Below, piece after piece: positions 1-7,178 of a stretch of 16,129 nucleotides of DNA. The stretch lies in the NCBI GenBank assembly GCA_030745285.1, contig JASLOV010000301.1, positions 1-16,129 of the forward strand, in the 5' to 3' direction. This stretch comes from Dehalococcoidia bacterium. Lineage in GTDB: Bacteria > Chloroflexota > Dehalococcoidia > UBA2979. Each line of letters begins with the position of its first letter. Position 1 is the stretch's first letter. The position numbers were made by a program, and so were the translations under genes. Under the pieces are notes generated by a model, which was not told the origin of the DNA, ran no database searches, and saw only the letters and a list, made by a program, of their open reading frames with translations.

Positions 1-1185
1 GCCCGTCTCGATGACGACGTCGATGGCGTTGGCCGTGATGCCACGGACCCCGTCCTTGCGATACTGCGGATCCCACGGCATCCGGTCCTCGAACCACTGG
101 GCATTCTCGGCCAGGGTCCGGATGGCTTCGGTCTTCTCCCGATTGACGTAGTAGACGAGCGCCTCCCACGCGCCCTTCGCGCCGCGCGCGTCCATGTAGA
201 CCTCGATGAAGCCGTTGATGGTGTCGACCGGCGACGCATCGTCCCGGACCCAGGCGATGTCGTAGGCCTCGCGGTCGGCAACCTCGCCGGTCTGGTAGAA
301 GCGGATCAGCGCGCGGAGCGCGTCGGCCATCGGTGCCGTCGCATACGGCACGGCGGCCTCCAGATGACCGACGATCTCGGCGATGGGCTGGCCGTACTTG
401 CCGTCGATCTTGTAGACCTCCTCGACGAGCCGACCGTCGCGCTTGACGAGCCGTGAATTCAGCGCGTACTGCTCGGTGAACCCGTCGAGATCGTCCATCG
501 TGACGTCGACATAGAGGTTGTTCGCGCTCGCCGCCAGAATGTCCTCGCCCGCAGCCGGGGTCTTGGTCGTCACGCTCGGGTCGACCGAGGGGTCGAAGAA
601 CAGCGGCGCCATTCGCGCCAGCAGCGCGTCGAGCGTCTCGCCGTCGCGGGTCGGAAACGCGGCGCCGGCGGCAGCCGCCGCATGCGCGGCCGCGGCGAAG
701 GCCTCGGGACTGCTCGTCAGAACGAACTTGCGCGCGGTCAGGTTGTTGTAGGGACCGGTATTGATCCAGAAGAGCTTCGTATAGTGCTCGATCTCGGCCC
801 GCGTCTCCGGATCCACGCCGTCGGCATGGGTCAGGATCTGCTCGAGCACCTCACGCATGGCGAGGTTGTGCACGTAGCGCTGGTCGTAGAAGATGTCGCG
901 GCCAGCGAGCGCCGCCCGGTAGAGGTGATAGACGAGAATCTTCTGATCGAGCGGCAGGGCCTCGAACCCGTCGGCGTACAGCTGGACCACCGCGGCTTCG
1001 CCGACACGCTCCAACAGGTACGGCCGGTCCACCGTCGGATCCGCCGCGGGCGCTTCGTCCGGCGAGCCCGTCGACCCACCGCCACACCCGGCCACGCCTC
1101 CCACACTCAACCCGAGCACCACCATCACCACTCCTCGCCGCAGCGCGCCGTCCGCCTGGCCGCCCGCATACCGCACAACGCTCAT
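1..1185 (-). CDS. Dipeptidyl-peptidase III family (M49) lipoprotein, 3' end outside window
   Basis: N-terminal 395 codons of a zinc peptidase-like protein of family M49, which removes dipeptides from the N-terminus of short peptides. The ATG at 1185 overlaps the stop of the upstream gene (ATGA), so the two are probably translationally coupled. The N-terminus holds RR, a hydrophobic stretch (about residues 18-33) and a lipobox VAGC with Cys34, so the product should be a lipoprotein; an internal ATG at Met21 would give a shorter signal peptide. Family-like blocks visible: YDQRYVHNLAMREVLEQI (about 85-105), KLFWINTGPYNNLTARKF (about 125-145), ARGAKGAWEALVYYVN and, at the window edge, GITANAIDVVIETG. 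The zinc site (HExxxGH) of the family would lie beyond residue 395 and cannot be checked, so catalytic competence is unknown. The family assignment rests on remembered motif similarity and is fairly secure. Confidence 0.82.
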   Translation of the reverse strand, partial: MSVVRYAGGQADGALRRGVVMVVLGLSVGGVAGCGGGSTGSPDEAPAADPTVDRPYLLERVGEAAVVQLYADGFEALPLDQKILVYHLYRAALAGRDIFYDQRYVHNLAMREVLEQILTHADGVDPETRAEIEHYTKLFWINTGPYNNLTARKFVLTSSPEAFAAAAHAAAAAGAAFPTRDGETLDALLARMAPLFFDPSVDPSVTTKTPAAGEDILAASANNLYVDVTMDDLDGFTEQYALNSRLVKRDGRLVEEVYKIDGKYGQPIAEIVGHLEAAVPYATAPMADALRALIRFYQTGEVADREAYDIAWVRDDASPVDTINGFIEVYMDARGAKGAWEALVYYVNREKTEAIRTLAENAQWFEDRMPWDPQYRKDGVRGITANAIDVVIETG

Positions 1186-2030
1186 CGAGGCACCCTCACC
1201 ACTTCCTCGGTCTGCACACCGAACTGCCTGAAGTTGGAATAGGTTGCCGTCGCCTCGATGCGGTCGGCGCGCGACCGACGCGGCCGCTCGTACACCTCGC
1301 GCATCGATTCGGGCACCCACAGCGCGAGTGCGCCGTCTTCGCGGTAGTCGACCGTAATCGTGGTCAAGATGTCGCTGCGCGAGGTGCCGAGAATCAACTC
1401 GCTGCGCAAGGTCTGCCCGGTGTGCGCGTCGAGCCAGAATCGTCCCCGCGCGAACGTATCGCCGCCCCGGCTCTGCACGAACGTCGGCCGCGCCTGCTCG
1501 CTGTAGCCGACGATCCAGGCCGCCCGCCCGCCGACCGTCTCGTCGCCGAGGTGCTCGAAATCGAAGCGATGTTGATTGAGCGGGTGCAGAAACGCCAGGG
1601 CGATCGTCGGCAGATTGACGGTCCGCACGAGGTCCCCGATGTTGTAGCGCGCACTCTCCAGCGCGATGGTCGTCGCCTGTTCTACTGCCGGACGCGCGTC
1701 TCCGAGAAACAGTTCCTGCAGTCGCGCGTCGCGGTCGCGCACCGGCTCGCCGTCGACCTCGAAGACGTCGCGAAACCCGAGCCAGGACACGGCGCCCGGC
1801 AACTGGACGAACAGCATGTCGGACCGCAACTGACGCTCGCCTCTGGAGCTCCCGTCGAATCGGACGATCCGCTGCTCGTAGCTCTCCTCGGTCACGGCGT
1901 TCGAGAAGACCTGCTCGTAGGCGATGACGGACTGGTTCGCGCGGAACAACAACTCGTCGAGGGTCAACGGCTGAGCCGATGCGGCCGCCGTGGCCGAAAC
2001 GATCGCGATGCCAGCCAGGAAGGTCCTCAT
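1182..2030 (-). CDS. Secreted protein of unknown function (LolA-fold-like, Acidobacteria-type)
   Basis: 282-aa protein with a clear signal peptide (MRTFLAGIAIVSATAAASAQ, cleavage near residue 20). No enzyme motif is visible. The rest is beta-rich, with alternating polar and hydrophobic strands such as GRFWLDAHTGQTLRSELIL (about 207-226) and the ending ATYSNFRQFGVQ. This layout resembles the periplasmic LolA/LppX-like fold (lipid- or lipoprotein-binding half-barrels) seen in many uncharacterised acidobacterial secreted proteins; the fold call is inference. It is the first gene of a two-gene unit: its TGA overlaps the ATG of the M49 peptidase lipoprotein. A periplasmic partner role with that peptidase is possible but unsupported. 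The ATG at 2030 gives the signal peptide directly; only a weak purine-rich GCGGACGG lies before it. Confidence 0.75.
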   Translation of the reverse strand: MRTFLAGIAIVSATAAASAQPLTLDELLFRANQSVIAYEQVFSNAVTEESYEQRIVRFDGSSRGERQLRSDMLFVQLPGAVSWLGFRDVFEVDGEPVRDRDARLQELFLGDARPAVEQATTIALESARYNIGDLVRTVNLPTIALAFLHPLNQHRFDFEHLGDETVGGRAAWIVGYSEQARPTFVQSRGGDTFARGRFWLDAHTGQTLRSELILGTSRSDILTTITVDYREDGALALWVPESMREVYERPRRSRADRIEATATYSNFRQFGVQTEEVVRVPR

Positions 2031-2129
2031 CCGTCCGCAACCTGTTCTGTAGCCGCCCGAAGCCGACGTGCCACCGGGCTGGAAGACTCAAACTCGAATG
2101 TATCAGAGATCCCCGGCGATCTTGAGCCT
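2031..2129. other. Short intergenic gap, no clear signal
   Basis: The 99 bases between the stop of the PLP desulfhydrase gene and the start of the secreted-protein gene must carry the promoter of the downstream minus-strand pair. On the minus strand I see only a weak GATACAT box and no convincing -35 or terminator hairpin with a T-run. Confidence 0.3.
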
Positions 2130-3107
2130 TCAAGCGAACAGGTTCACTTGGCCGCCCGTGTGCCAGAACAGCACCGTCTGGTCGTCTCGAAACCGCCCCG
2201 CTCTGACGTAGGCGACCAGCGCCGCCATCGCCTTGGCGGTGTAGGTAGGGTCCAGCAGAAGGGCGTCGCGACGCGCCAGCAGGTCGATCGCCTCGCGGGA
2301 GGCGTCGGTGGGAATCCCGTAGCCGCCCCCGACGAACGCATCGTCGACCTCGGTCGCGGGCCCGGCCGACAACGACCCTGGCGCCAGCCGGAGGGTCAAC
2401 TCGATCCCGGTGATCAACGCTGCGACCGTTCGGTGCAGCGCCTCGGCCGAATCGTCCGGACTCACCCCGATGACGCGAGTGCGCAGTGCGTACAGCCGGC
2501 ACCCGGCCACGAGGCCCGCCTGGGTACCGCCCGACGAGCTGGCATGGATGATGACGTCAGGCGCCGGCATCTGATCCACCAGTTCCGCCACCGCGCGGAC
2601 GTAGCCGAGCGCGCCAAGCGGGGTGGAGGCGCCGACGGGGATCACGTGCGGCCGTCGACCCGTCGCCGCCAGCCGGACTGCAGCCGCGGCCATGGCGGTC
2701 GACCGATCGTCGCGCGACGCCACATACTGCACCTCGGCGCCGAACAGCCGGTCGAGCAGCGCGTTCGCCGATGGCGTGTCCGGGGGCGCGCCGTTCGCGA
2801 CGATCAGGCAGTCCAGACCGTGGCGCGCGGCCACGGCCGCCGTGACGCGGGCATGGTTCGACTGAACGCCGCCGGCCGTGATGAGCGTGTCCGCGCTCTC
2901 GCTGAGGGCGCGGGCGCCCACCAACTCCAGCTTGCGAACCTTGTTGCCTCCGAAGCCGAATGCGATCGCATCGTCGCGCTTCACGAAGAGCCTCGGGCCG
3001 CCACCCAAGGCCGCGCGCAGGCCGCACAACTCCTCGACCGGGGTCGGATAGTGCCCGAGCGGAAGCGCCGGCACGGCTGCCAGAGCGGGAATCGGGTCGT
3101 TGGCCAT
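2130..3107 (-). CDS. D-cysteine desulfhydrase / ACC deaminase family PLP enzyme
   Basis: 325-aa type-II-fold PLP enzyme of the family that contains D-cysteine desulfhydrase (D-cysteine to pyruvate, sulfide and ammonia) and 1-aminocyclopropane-1-carboxylate deaminase. Visible motifs: PLGHYPTPVEEL (17-27), the substrate-side block FVKRDD (41-46), GGNKVRKLE with the Schiff-base Lys56, QSNHARV (82-88), the phosphate-binding loop SSGGTQAG (191-198), DPTYTAKAM (286-294) and C-terminal HTGG (316-319). Length matches the family. Sequence alone does not separate the two activities. Start: an in-frame GTG at 3155 would add 16 residues, but ATG 3107 begins close to the conserved block and lies four bases after the stop of a 41-codon ORF with a good SD, so coupling favours 3107. 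Divergent from the aminotransferase gene across about 190 bases. Confidence 0.88.
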   Translation of the reverse strand: MANDPIPALAAVPALPLGHYPTPVEELCGLRAALGGGPRLFVKRDDAIAFGFGGNKVRKLELVGARALSESADTLITAGGVQSNHARVTAAVAARHGLDCLIVANGAPPDTPSANALLDRLFGAEVQYVASRDDRSTAMAAAAVRLAATGRRPHVIPVGASTPLGALGYVRAVAELVDQMPAPDVIIHASSSGGTQAGLVAGCRLYALRTRVIGVSPDDSAEALHRTVAALITGIELTLRLAPGSLSAGPATEVDDAFVGGGYGIPTDASREAIDLLARRDALLLDPTYTAKAMAALVAYVRAGRFRDDQTVLFWHTGGQVNLFA

Positions 3108-3111
3108 CGAA

Positions 3112-3237
3112 TCAGCGTCGGGCCAGCGGCCGCCTCCGCGCGCCAACCAAGGCACGCCGACTCCATCGCCGGCACAGCAACTCGAGAATCTCGTGGTCCG
3201 TCTTCGCGAGCTTCACACCCGCGCCGTCATCCATCAT
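3112..3237 (-). CDS. 41-codon leader ORF before the desulfhydrase gene
   Basis: Small ORF starting at ATG 3237 (tandem ATGATG) with a strong SD (GGAAGGAAGG) just upstream and a stop (TGA 3114-3112) four bases before the desulfhydrase ATG. It encodes a 41-aa product that begins MMDDGAGVKLAKTDHEILEL and turns arginine-rich at the end. The position suggests either a translated leader that couples translation into the PLP enzyme, or a gene fragment: KTDHEILELLCRRW resembles the start of MntA-like minimal nucleotidyltransferases, and the alternative frame that continues into the desulfhydrase contains LARGGGRWPDADS, recalling the ARGxxRPDSD block of the same family. A frameshifted remnant is therefore possible. 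Expression is not shown. Confidence 0.4.
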   Translation of the reverse strand: MMDDGAGVKLAKTDHEILELLCRRWSRRALVGARRRPLARR

Positions 3238-3284
3238 CGTCCTTCCTTCCTTCGGCCGGGAACGTCATTGCCAGACGCGGCGCA

Positions 3285-3290
3285 GTATGC
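3285..3290 (-). promoter_or_regulatory. Candidate -10 box (CATACT) for leader ORF and desulfhydrase
   Basis: On the minus strand the hexamer CATACT sits in the context GGCATACTGCG, about 48 bases before the leader-ORF ATG at 3237. It resembles the TATACT boxes at 5865-5870 and 13962-13967 in this window. No good -35 is visible. On the plus strand the same bases read AGTATG, 12 bases before the aminotransferase ATG, so the two divergent starts may share this site. Confidence 0.3.
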
Positions 3291-3301
3291 CACGCTGCAG
3301 C

Positions 3302-4495
3302 ATGGGCCGTGACCTCGACGCCATCCCTCTTTCCGGCATCATGCGCATCCGCGACATGATGTTCGGGCTCGAAAACCCGTATCGCCTCGATCAGGGTGAC
3401 GTCGGCTTCGACGCACCCGACGCCGTGAAGGCGGCGATGAGCCGAGCCATCGCGGAGAACAAGACCCACTACGTCCAGACGCTCGGCGTTCCAAGACTTC
3501 GCGAGTTGATCTTCGAGAAACTCCGCGGTCGGAACGAGATTCCGATCGACACGGCCGAGAACGTCATGGTGACCAACGGCGGCATTCACGCCCTCTACGC
3601 CATCTTCCATGGCCTGCTCGACCCGGGCGATGAAGTGCTGTGCACCGATCCGATGTGGCCCACCACCCGCGGCACGATCCAGTCCGCCCGCGGCGTATCC
3701 GTCGACTGTCCGCTCTACGAGGCGCGTCGATGGCGACCGGACCTTGACGAACTGGAGTCGAAAGTCACGGCGAAGACCCGCGCGATCCTGCTGAATTCGC
3801 CCCAGAACCCGACCGGCGGGGTCCTCACGCGAGCCGACCTGGAACGGATCGCGGCGATCGCGACCGAACGCGACCTGTGGGTGATCTCCGACGAAGCCTA
3901 CGAGGACGTCCTCTACGACGGCGAACGCCACGTGAGCATCGCGTCATTGCCGGGCATGTACGACCGGACGATTCCAGTCTATACGTTCAGCAAGTCCTAC
4001 GCGATGACCGGACTACGCCTCGGCTATCTCGCCGTCAAGGATCCTGCCGTTCACGAGCGCATCAAGAAGGTCCTCTATTACACCTGCAGCAACATCGGAA
4101 CGGTTGTGCAGTGGGGCGGCGTCGGGGGACTAGAGAACGGCCGCGAGCAGGTCGAGGCGTTCCGAGTCGAGTTGCAGGCGCGGCGCGACCTGTTCTACGC
4201 AGGCATCGCCGAACTCGGATCGGGCGTCCTGAGCGGTAAGCCGCCGAAGGGTGCGTTCTACGCGTTCCTCCGCATCGATCCCGACTGGCGTCCGCCCGAC
4301 GCGACGGCCGCGCCCGAGTCGCTCTCCTGGGCGCTCGTCGAGTACCTGATCAAGGAGGGCCGGATCGGGTGCGTGCCGGGCGCCGATTTCGGCGCTCACG
4401 GTGAGGGGTACATCCGGCTGTGCTTCGCCAAGGAGCGCCAGGAACTGACTGGTGCACTGGCGTCGCTGAAGACGCTGCTGGCCGTCAGCGCGTGA
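3302..4495 (+). CDS. Class I/II pyridoxal-phosphate aminotransferase
   Basis: 397-aa fold-type-I aminotransferase of the aspartate-aminotransferase superfamily, which moves an amino group between an amino acid and a 2-oxo acid using PLP. Visible: N-terminal substrate segment LDQGDVGFDAPDAV (29-42), cofactor loop VTNGGIHALYAIF (90-102), NSPQNPTGG with Asn169 (165-173), SDEAYEDVLYDG with Asp197 and Tyr200, FSKSYAMTGLRLGY with the PLP Lys231, and GYIRLCFA with the carboxylate-binding Arg372. All key residues are present. Substrate cannot be assigned. Start: ATG 3302 has no SD; an in-frame ATG at 3287 would add five residues, and an AGTAT box close upstream would fit a leaderless message. Ends seven bases from the convergent SDR gene. 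Confidence 0.88.
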   Translation: MGRDLDAIPLSGIMRIRDMMFGLENPYRLDQGDVGFDAPDAVKAAMSRAIAENKTHYVQTLGVPRLRELIFEKLRGRNEIPIDTAENVMVTNGGIHALYAIFHGLLDPGDEVLCTDPMWPTTRGTIQSARGVSVDCPLYEARRWRPDLDELESKVTAKTRAILLNSPQNPTGGVLTRADLERIAAIATERDLWVISDEAYEDVLYDGERHVSIASLPGMYDRTIPVYTFSKSYAMTGLRLGYLAVKDPAVHERIKKVLYYTCSNIGTVVQWGGVGGLENGREQVEAFRVELQARRDLFYAGIAELGSGVLSGKPPKGAFYAFLRIDPDWRPPDATAAPESLSWALVEYLIKEGRIGCVPGADFGAHGEGYIRLCFAKERQELTGALASLKTLLAVSA

Positions 4496-4505
4496 GGCTA
4501 CCTCA
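4493..4505. repeat. Small palindrome joining two convergent stop codons
   Basis: The sequence TGAGGctaCCTCA is a 5-bp inverted repeat with a 3-base centre. Its two ends are the stop codons of the plus-strand aminotransferase and the minus-strand SDR. It is too short to claim as a terminator. Confidence 0.35.
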
Positions 4506-5243
4506 GCGCAAGTGACGGCCGCCGTCGACGCGGATCGTCTCGCCCGTCATGAAATCACTCTCGACGAGTGCGCGCACGGCCTTCACGATCTCCTCGTCAC
4601 CGCCCCAGCGGCCGAGCGGCGTCGCCTGGACCACGGCGTCCGCTGACGCGTCGTCGAGGTCCGCCGGCGTGCGAATCGGTCCCGGCGCGATCGCGTTGAC
4701 CAGGATGCCGTCGGGAGCCAGTTCCAGCGCGAGCACCTCGGCTAGCGCGCCCGCGCCGGCCTTCGCCACGTAGTACGGCAAGTAGCCCGTATAGGTCGGC
4801 CGGCCGCCTCGAGCGGTCCAGTCCGAGAAGACGACGATCCGCCCGCCGCCCTGCGCGCGCATCTCGGGCACGGCCGCGCGCGCGCACAGAAAGGCCCCGC
4901 GCAGATCGACCGCCATCGCGCGATCCCAGTCGTCGACGGTGAGTTCGTCGAACGGCGTCTTCGCATACACCGACGCCATGTGGACGAGGATGTCGAGCCG
5001 CCCGAGCGCAGCTGCCGCGTCGCGGACGAGCTGGTCGCACGCCGACGGGTCGCCCAGGTCGGCAGGCGCGATGAACGCCTGCCGTCCGCGCGCCCGAACC
5101 GCCTCGGCGGCCCGCTCGGCTTCGTCGCGGGAGCGGTTGAACGACAACGCAACGTCGGCCCCGCCCTCCGCGAGGGCGTCGGCGACGGCGGCGCCGATCC
5201 GTTTACCGCCCGTGACCAGGGCGGCCCGACCCATCAGCTGCAT
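4503..5243 (-). CDS. Short-chain dehydrogenase/reductase, pteridine-reductase-like
   Basis: 246-aa classical SDR with a Rossmann fold. The cofactor loop is TGGKRIG (11-17), with an Arg where NADPH-preferring pteridine reductases (PTR1, FolM) have TGxxxRxG, and the second strand ends in NRS (36-38), again fitting NADPH. Catalytic Ser140 (FSDWT), Tyr157 and Lys161 (YYVAK) are present; the C-terminus has ITPL-like PLGRW and FMTGETIRVDGGRHL as in PTR1-like enzymes. The usual NNAG motif is replaced by HMAS (88-91). The substrate is unknown; a reductase of a pterin or of another ketone is possible. Start: ATG 5243 was chosen because the cofactor strand follows directly; ATG 5234 is nearly equal, and neither has a clear SD. 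It lies 46 bases after DoxX and is probably co-transcribed. Confidence 0.82.
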   Translation of the reverse strand: MQLMGRAALVTGGKRIGAAVADALAEGGADVALSFNRSRDEAERAAEAVRARGRQAFIAPADLGDPSACDQLVRDAAAALGRLDILVHMASVYAKTPFDELTVDDWDRAMAVDLRGAFLCARAAVPEMRAQGGGRIVVFSDWTARGGRPTYTGYLPYYVAKAGAGALAEVLALELAPDGILVNAIAPGPIRTPADLDDASADAVVQATPLGRWGGDEEIVKAVRALVESDFMTGETIRVDGGRHLR

Positions 5244-5289
5244 CTTGGAAAACCGACGATTGACTGGCGCGCAGCTCGCGATCTGACGA

Positions 5290-5766
5290 CTACACCTTGC
5301 TGCTTCGACGTAGGCGCGCCCGACCCTCGGCAGCCGACTCGGCCGCGTGAGTCCGGTAAGCATCGACCGACAGCGCGCCCGGGCCGGCCAGCATCAGGCA
5401 GCACAGCGCCCCGAACAGGACGAGCGCGTACTCGAAGCCGTGCTCGACGCCAGGCTCGAGTGAGAGGTTGAGAAAGAACCCATTCGGCCAGTGCACCTTC
5501 CAGATCGCCACACCCATGTCGATCGCCAGCGGCAACGCCATGAGTCGGGTGAAGATGCCTACGAACACAGCGGCCCCGCCGAGCAACTCGACGACACCGA
5601 CGGCAAGCACCAGCAGCAGCGCGGGCTGCAACCCGGCCGCTTCGAACAGGGTAGCCATGCGCGCGGGGCTGGCACCCCAGATGGGCAGCAGCTTCGGCAG
5701 CCCGTGCGCGACGAAGACCGCTCCGACCGTCAGTCGCAGCACCATCACGCCCCACGCCTGAATCAC
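5290..5766 (-). CDS. DoxX family membrane protein
   Basis: 158-aa integral membrane protein of the DoxX/DoxD-like family (YphA/MauE-like superfamily). Four hydrophobic segments at about residues 5-22, 49-70, 73-92 and 112-129. The N-terminal RLTVGAVFVAHGLPKL matches the typical DoxX opening RxxxGxxFxxHGxxKL, and the VELLGGAAVFVGIFTRLMAL block matches the conserved second/third helix pair. The role is not settled for most members; they are often found with redox enzymes. Start is GTG at 5766 with a strong SD (GGAGGGGGAG) upstream. It heads the short minus-strand unit with the SDR. The soluble tail from about 130 is basic (RARLRRSSKV). Confidence 0.85.
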   Translation of the reverse strand: MIQAWGVMVLRLTVGAVFVAHGLPKLLPIWGASPARMATLFEAAGLQPALLLVLAVGVVELLGGAAVFVGIFTRLMALPLAIDMGVAIWKVHWPNGFFLNLSLEPGVEHGFEYALVLFGALCCLMLAGPGALSVDAYRTHAAESAAEGRARLRRSSKV

Positions 5767-5864
5767 GCGTGCTCCCCCTCCGACCGGGTCATCCGTGTCC
5801 CGAGCGACGTCCGGCCAAGACGATCAAGGCCCGTCGGTCGTGCCAATTGTGCCATCGATTACGC

Positions 5865-5870
5865 TATACT
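5865..5870 (+). promoter_or_regulatory. Candidate -10 box (TATACT) of the tryptophan dioxygenase gene
   Basis: TATACT matches the sigma-70 -10 consensus at five of six positions and lies 80 bases before the ATG at 5951. No consensus -35 is present at 16-18 bases upstream. The intergenic stretch 5767-5950 also has to drive the divergent DoxX/SDR unit. Confidence 0.45.
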
Positions 5871-5890
5871 CCGCGGAGATTTTCTCGCCT

Positions 5891-5912
5891 GTTCGAGCGG
5901 TCACGCTCGAAC
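5891..5912. promoter_or_regulatory. Perfect 9-bp inverted repeat in the leader of the dioxygenase gene
   Basis: GTTCGAGCG and CGCTCGAAC are exact reverse complements separated by GTCA. The repeat starts about 20 bases after the TATACT box and ends 21 bases before a GGAGG (5934-5938), so it falls at about +14 to +36 of the predicted message. It could be an operator for a dimeric regulator, for instance one sensing tryptophan or kynurenine, or an RNA hairpin (9 bp, 4-base loop). There is no T-run after it, so it is not a classic terminator. Confidence 0.5.
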
Positions 5913-5950
5913 GCGCCGTGACCCGGACATAGCGGAGGCACCTCATCTAC

Positions 5951-6652
5951 ATGGGCGACCGACAGCCGATCCTTCCTGGCCGCGGCACGAGCGACTACGC
6001 GCGCTACCTCAGAACTGACGAACTGCTCGCGTTGCAGAAGTCGCCGTCGGAAATGACGTCGCGCGACGAACTGCTGTTCCAGACGGTGCACCAATCCGCC
6101 GAACTCTGGATGAAGCTCGCCTGCTTCGAGCTGGAGGAGGCGACTGGCCTGGTAACACGCCAGGATCTCCCGCCGGCCCTCCGGCTGATTCGCCGCGCGA
6201 TTACCTGCGTCCTCTACATCACCGATCAGCTGCACATTCTCGAGCAGATGTCTCCGTGGGAGTATCACGACGTCCGCAAGTCGCTCGGCCACGGCAGCGG
6301 ATTCGACTCACCTGGGTTCAATCAGATCGGGGAGAGCACACCGCATCTCGCTGTCGCCTTTCAGCGTGTGCTGGAGGCGCGTGACCTCGACCTGGCCACG
6401 CTCTACCGGCGCGGCCGAGAATTCGAAGATCTGTATCAACTGGCCGAACTGCTCGTGGAGTGGGACGAGCGGATCATTCTCTTCCGCAGCCATCACCTGA
6501 AGGTGATCGAGCGGATCATCGGCGGCCACGTCATCGGCACGCAGGGCACACCGGTCGAGGTCCTGGCCGAACGCGTCGACCATCGGTTCTTTCCCGAACT
6601 GTGGAAGGTGCGCGACGAACTGACACGGATCGCGGACGAGGAGAAGTCGTAA
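5951..6652 (+). CDS. kynA: Tryptophan 2,3-dioxygenase, short form
   Basis: 233-aa heme dioxygenase opening the indole ring of L-tryptophan to N-formylkynurenine, the first step of the kynurenine pathway. Conserved parts: DYARYLRTDELLALQ (15-29), LLFQTVHQSAELWMKL (41-56) with Phe43 and substrate-side His47, SPWEYHDVRKSLGHGSGF (101-118) with Tyr105 and the carboxylate-binding Arg109, the heme-ligand helix FRSHHLKVIERIIG with axial His182, GTQG with Thr197, and the ending FFPELWKVR (213-221). At 233 residues it is shorter than the roughly 280-300 usual in proteobacterial enzymes, but all key residues appear present. ATG 5951 follows GGAGG at 5934-5938 with a long (12-base) spacing. It converges on the thioesterase at the end of the putative anthraniloyl-CoA operon, which fits a shared pathway. 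Confidence 0.9.
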   Translation: MGDRQPILPGRGTSDYARYLRTDELLALQKSPSEMTSRDELLFQTVHQSAELWMKLACFELEEATGLVTRQDLPPALRLIRRAITCVLYITDQLHILEQMSPWEYHDVRKSLGHGSGFDSPGFNQIGESTPHLAVAFQRVLEARDLDLATLYRRGREFEDLYQLAELLVEWDERIILFRSHHLKVIERIIGGHVIGTQGTPVEVLAERVDHRFFPELWKVRDELTRIADEEKS

Positions 6653-6657
6653 AGCGG

Positions 6658-6678
6658 CGGCGCCACCCGCCGGTGCCG
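6658..6678. terminator. Possible hairpin between convergent genes
   Basis: CGGCGCC (6658-6664) pairs with GGTGCCG (6672-6678) with one G-T wobble around a 7-base loop, right after the dioxygenase stop and before the convergent thioesterase stop. No T-run follows on the plus strand and only TTT on the minus strand, so it is a weak terminator candidate. Confidence 0.3.
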
Positions 6679-6707
6679 TTCGTGACGCCTAGACGGAATA
6701 TCTTTCT

Positions 6708-7178
6708 TCACGCCCAGCCGGCGCCGCGCTCGCTCTTGTCCTGCCGCTGCGCGGTCACGATCTCCTCCATCCGCTTGAACAGCCCGCGCAGCTTCGCCGG
6801 AAACTCCGTCCCCTTCAACGTCGCTTGGCTGACGCACGCGACGCGGTACGCGCCCTCGCAGACCAGGCGGCGCGTGTCACGCTCGCGCGCCTCGAACCGA
6901 TACGCGATCCGCCGCTCGGTCATCGATTCGACCGCGACTCCGATCTCCAGCACCTCCTCCGCGCGCGCCGGGGAGCGGAAGCGGCATGACGCGTCGACCC
7001 GCGGCATGAGGATCCCGAAGTCTTCGATCAGCTCCATCCGGGTGCGACCCAGCGCCCGGAACAACTCGTCCTCGGCTTCCTCGAAGAACCGAAGGAAGTT
7101 GCCGAACCAGACGATGCCCGCCGCGTCGGTATCGGCCCAGTGCACCCGAACGTTGACCCGGTAGAACGCGTCAGTCAT
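6708..7178 (-). CDS. Acyl-CoA thioesterase, 4-hydroxybenzoyl-CoA thioesterase (hotdog) type
   Basis: 156-aa single hotdog-domain thioesterase that hydrolyses acyl- or aroyl-CoA to the acid and CoA. The motif VHWADTDAAGIVWFGNFLRFFEEAE (12-36) matches the 4HBT/YbgC signature; Asp18 corresponds to the catalytic aspartate of Pseudomonas 4-hydroxybenzoyl-CoA thioesterase. It is the last gene of the minus-strand unit: its ATG lies inside the end of the monooxygenase gene (8-base overlap GATGACTGA). In that context it may hydrolyse an aromatic CoA ester, either as part of the route or to release trapped CoA; this is inferred from neighbours only. Known ACMR-type gene sets can carry such a thioesterase. 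The exact substrate cannot be read from sequence. Confidence 0.85.
   Translation of the reverse strand: MTDAFYRVNVRVHWADTDAAGIVWFGNFLRFFEEAEDELFRALGRTRMELIEDFGILMPRVDASCRFRSPARAEEVLEIGVAVESMTERRIAYRFEARERDTRRLVCEGAYRVACVSQATLKGTEFPAKLRGLFKRMEEIVTAQRQDKSERGAGWA

Noticed and set aside
3108..3155. GTG start at 3155 for the desulfhydrase
   Set aside because: It adds 16 residues with no family match and overlaps the 41-codon ORF whose stop is four bases before ATG 3107. A GGAG five bases before the GTG keeps it possible.
3241..3252. CCTT triplicate as a simple-sequence repeat of interest
   Set aside because: Only three copies. On the minus strand it forms the purine-rich SD (AAGGAAGGAAGG) of the 41-codon ORF.
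1422..3359. Long plus-strand open frame of about 645 codons
   Set aside because: It runs antisense to the secreted protein and the desulfhydrase, both of which have complete motif sets. Its own translation is Arg/Gly/Pro-rich with no family features.
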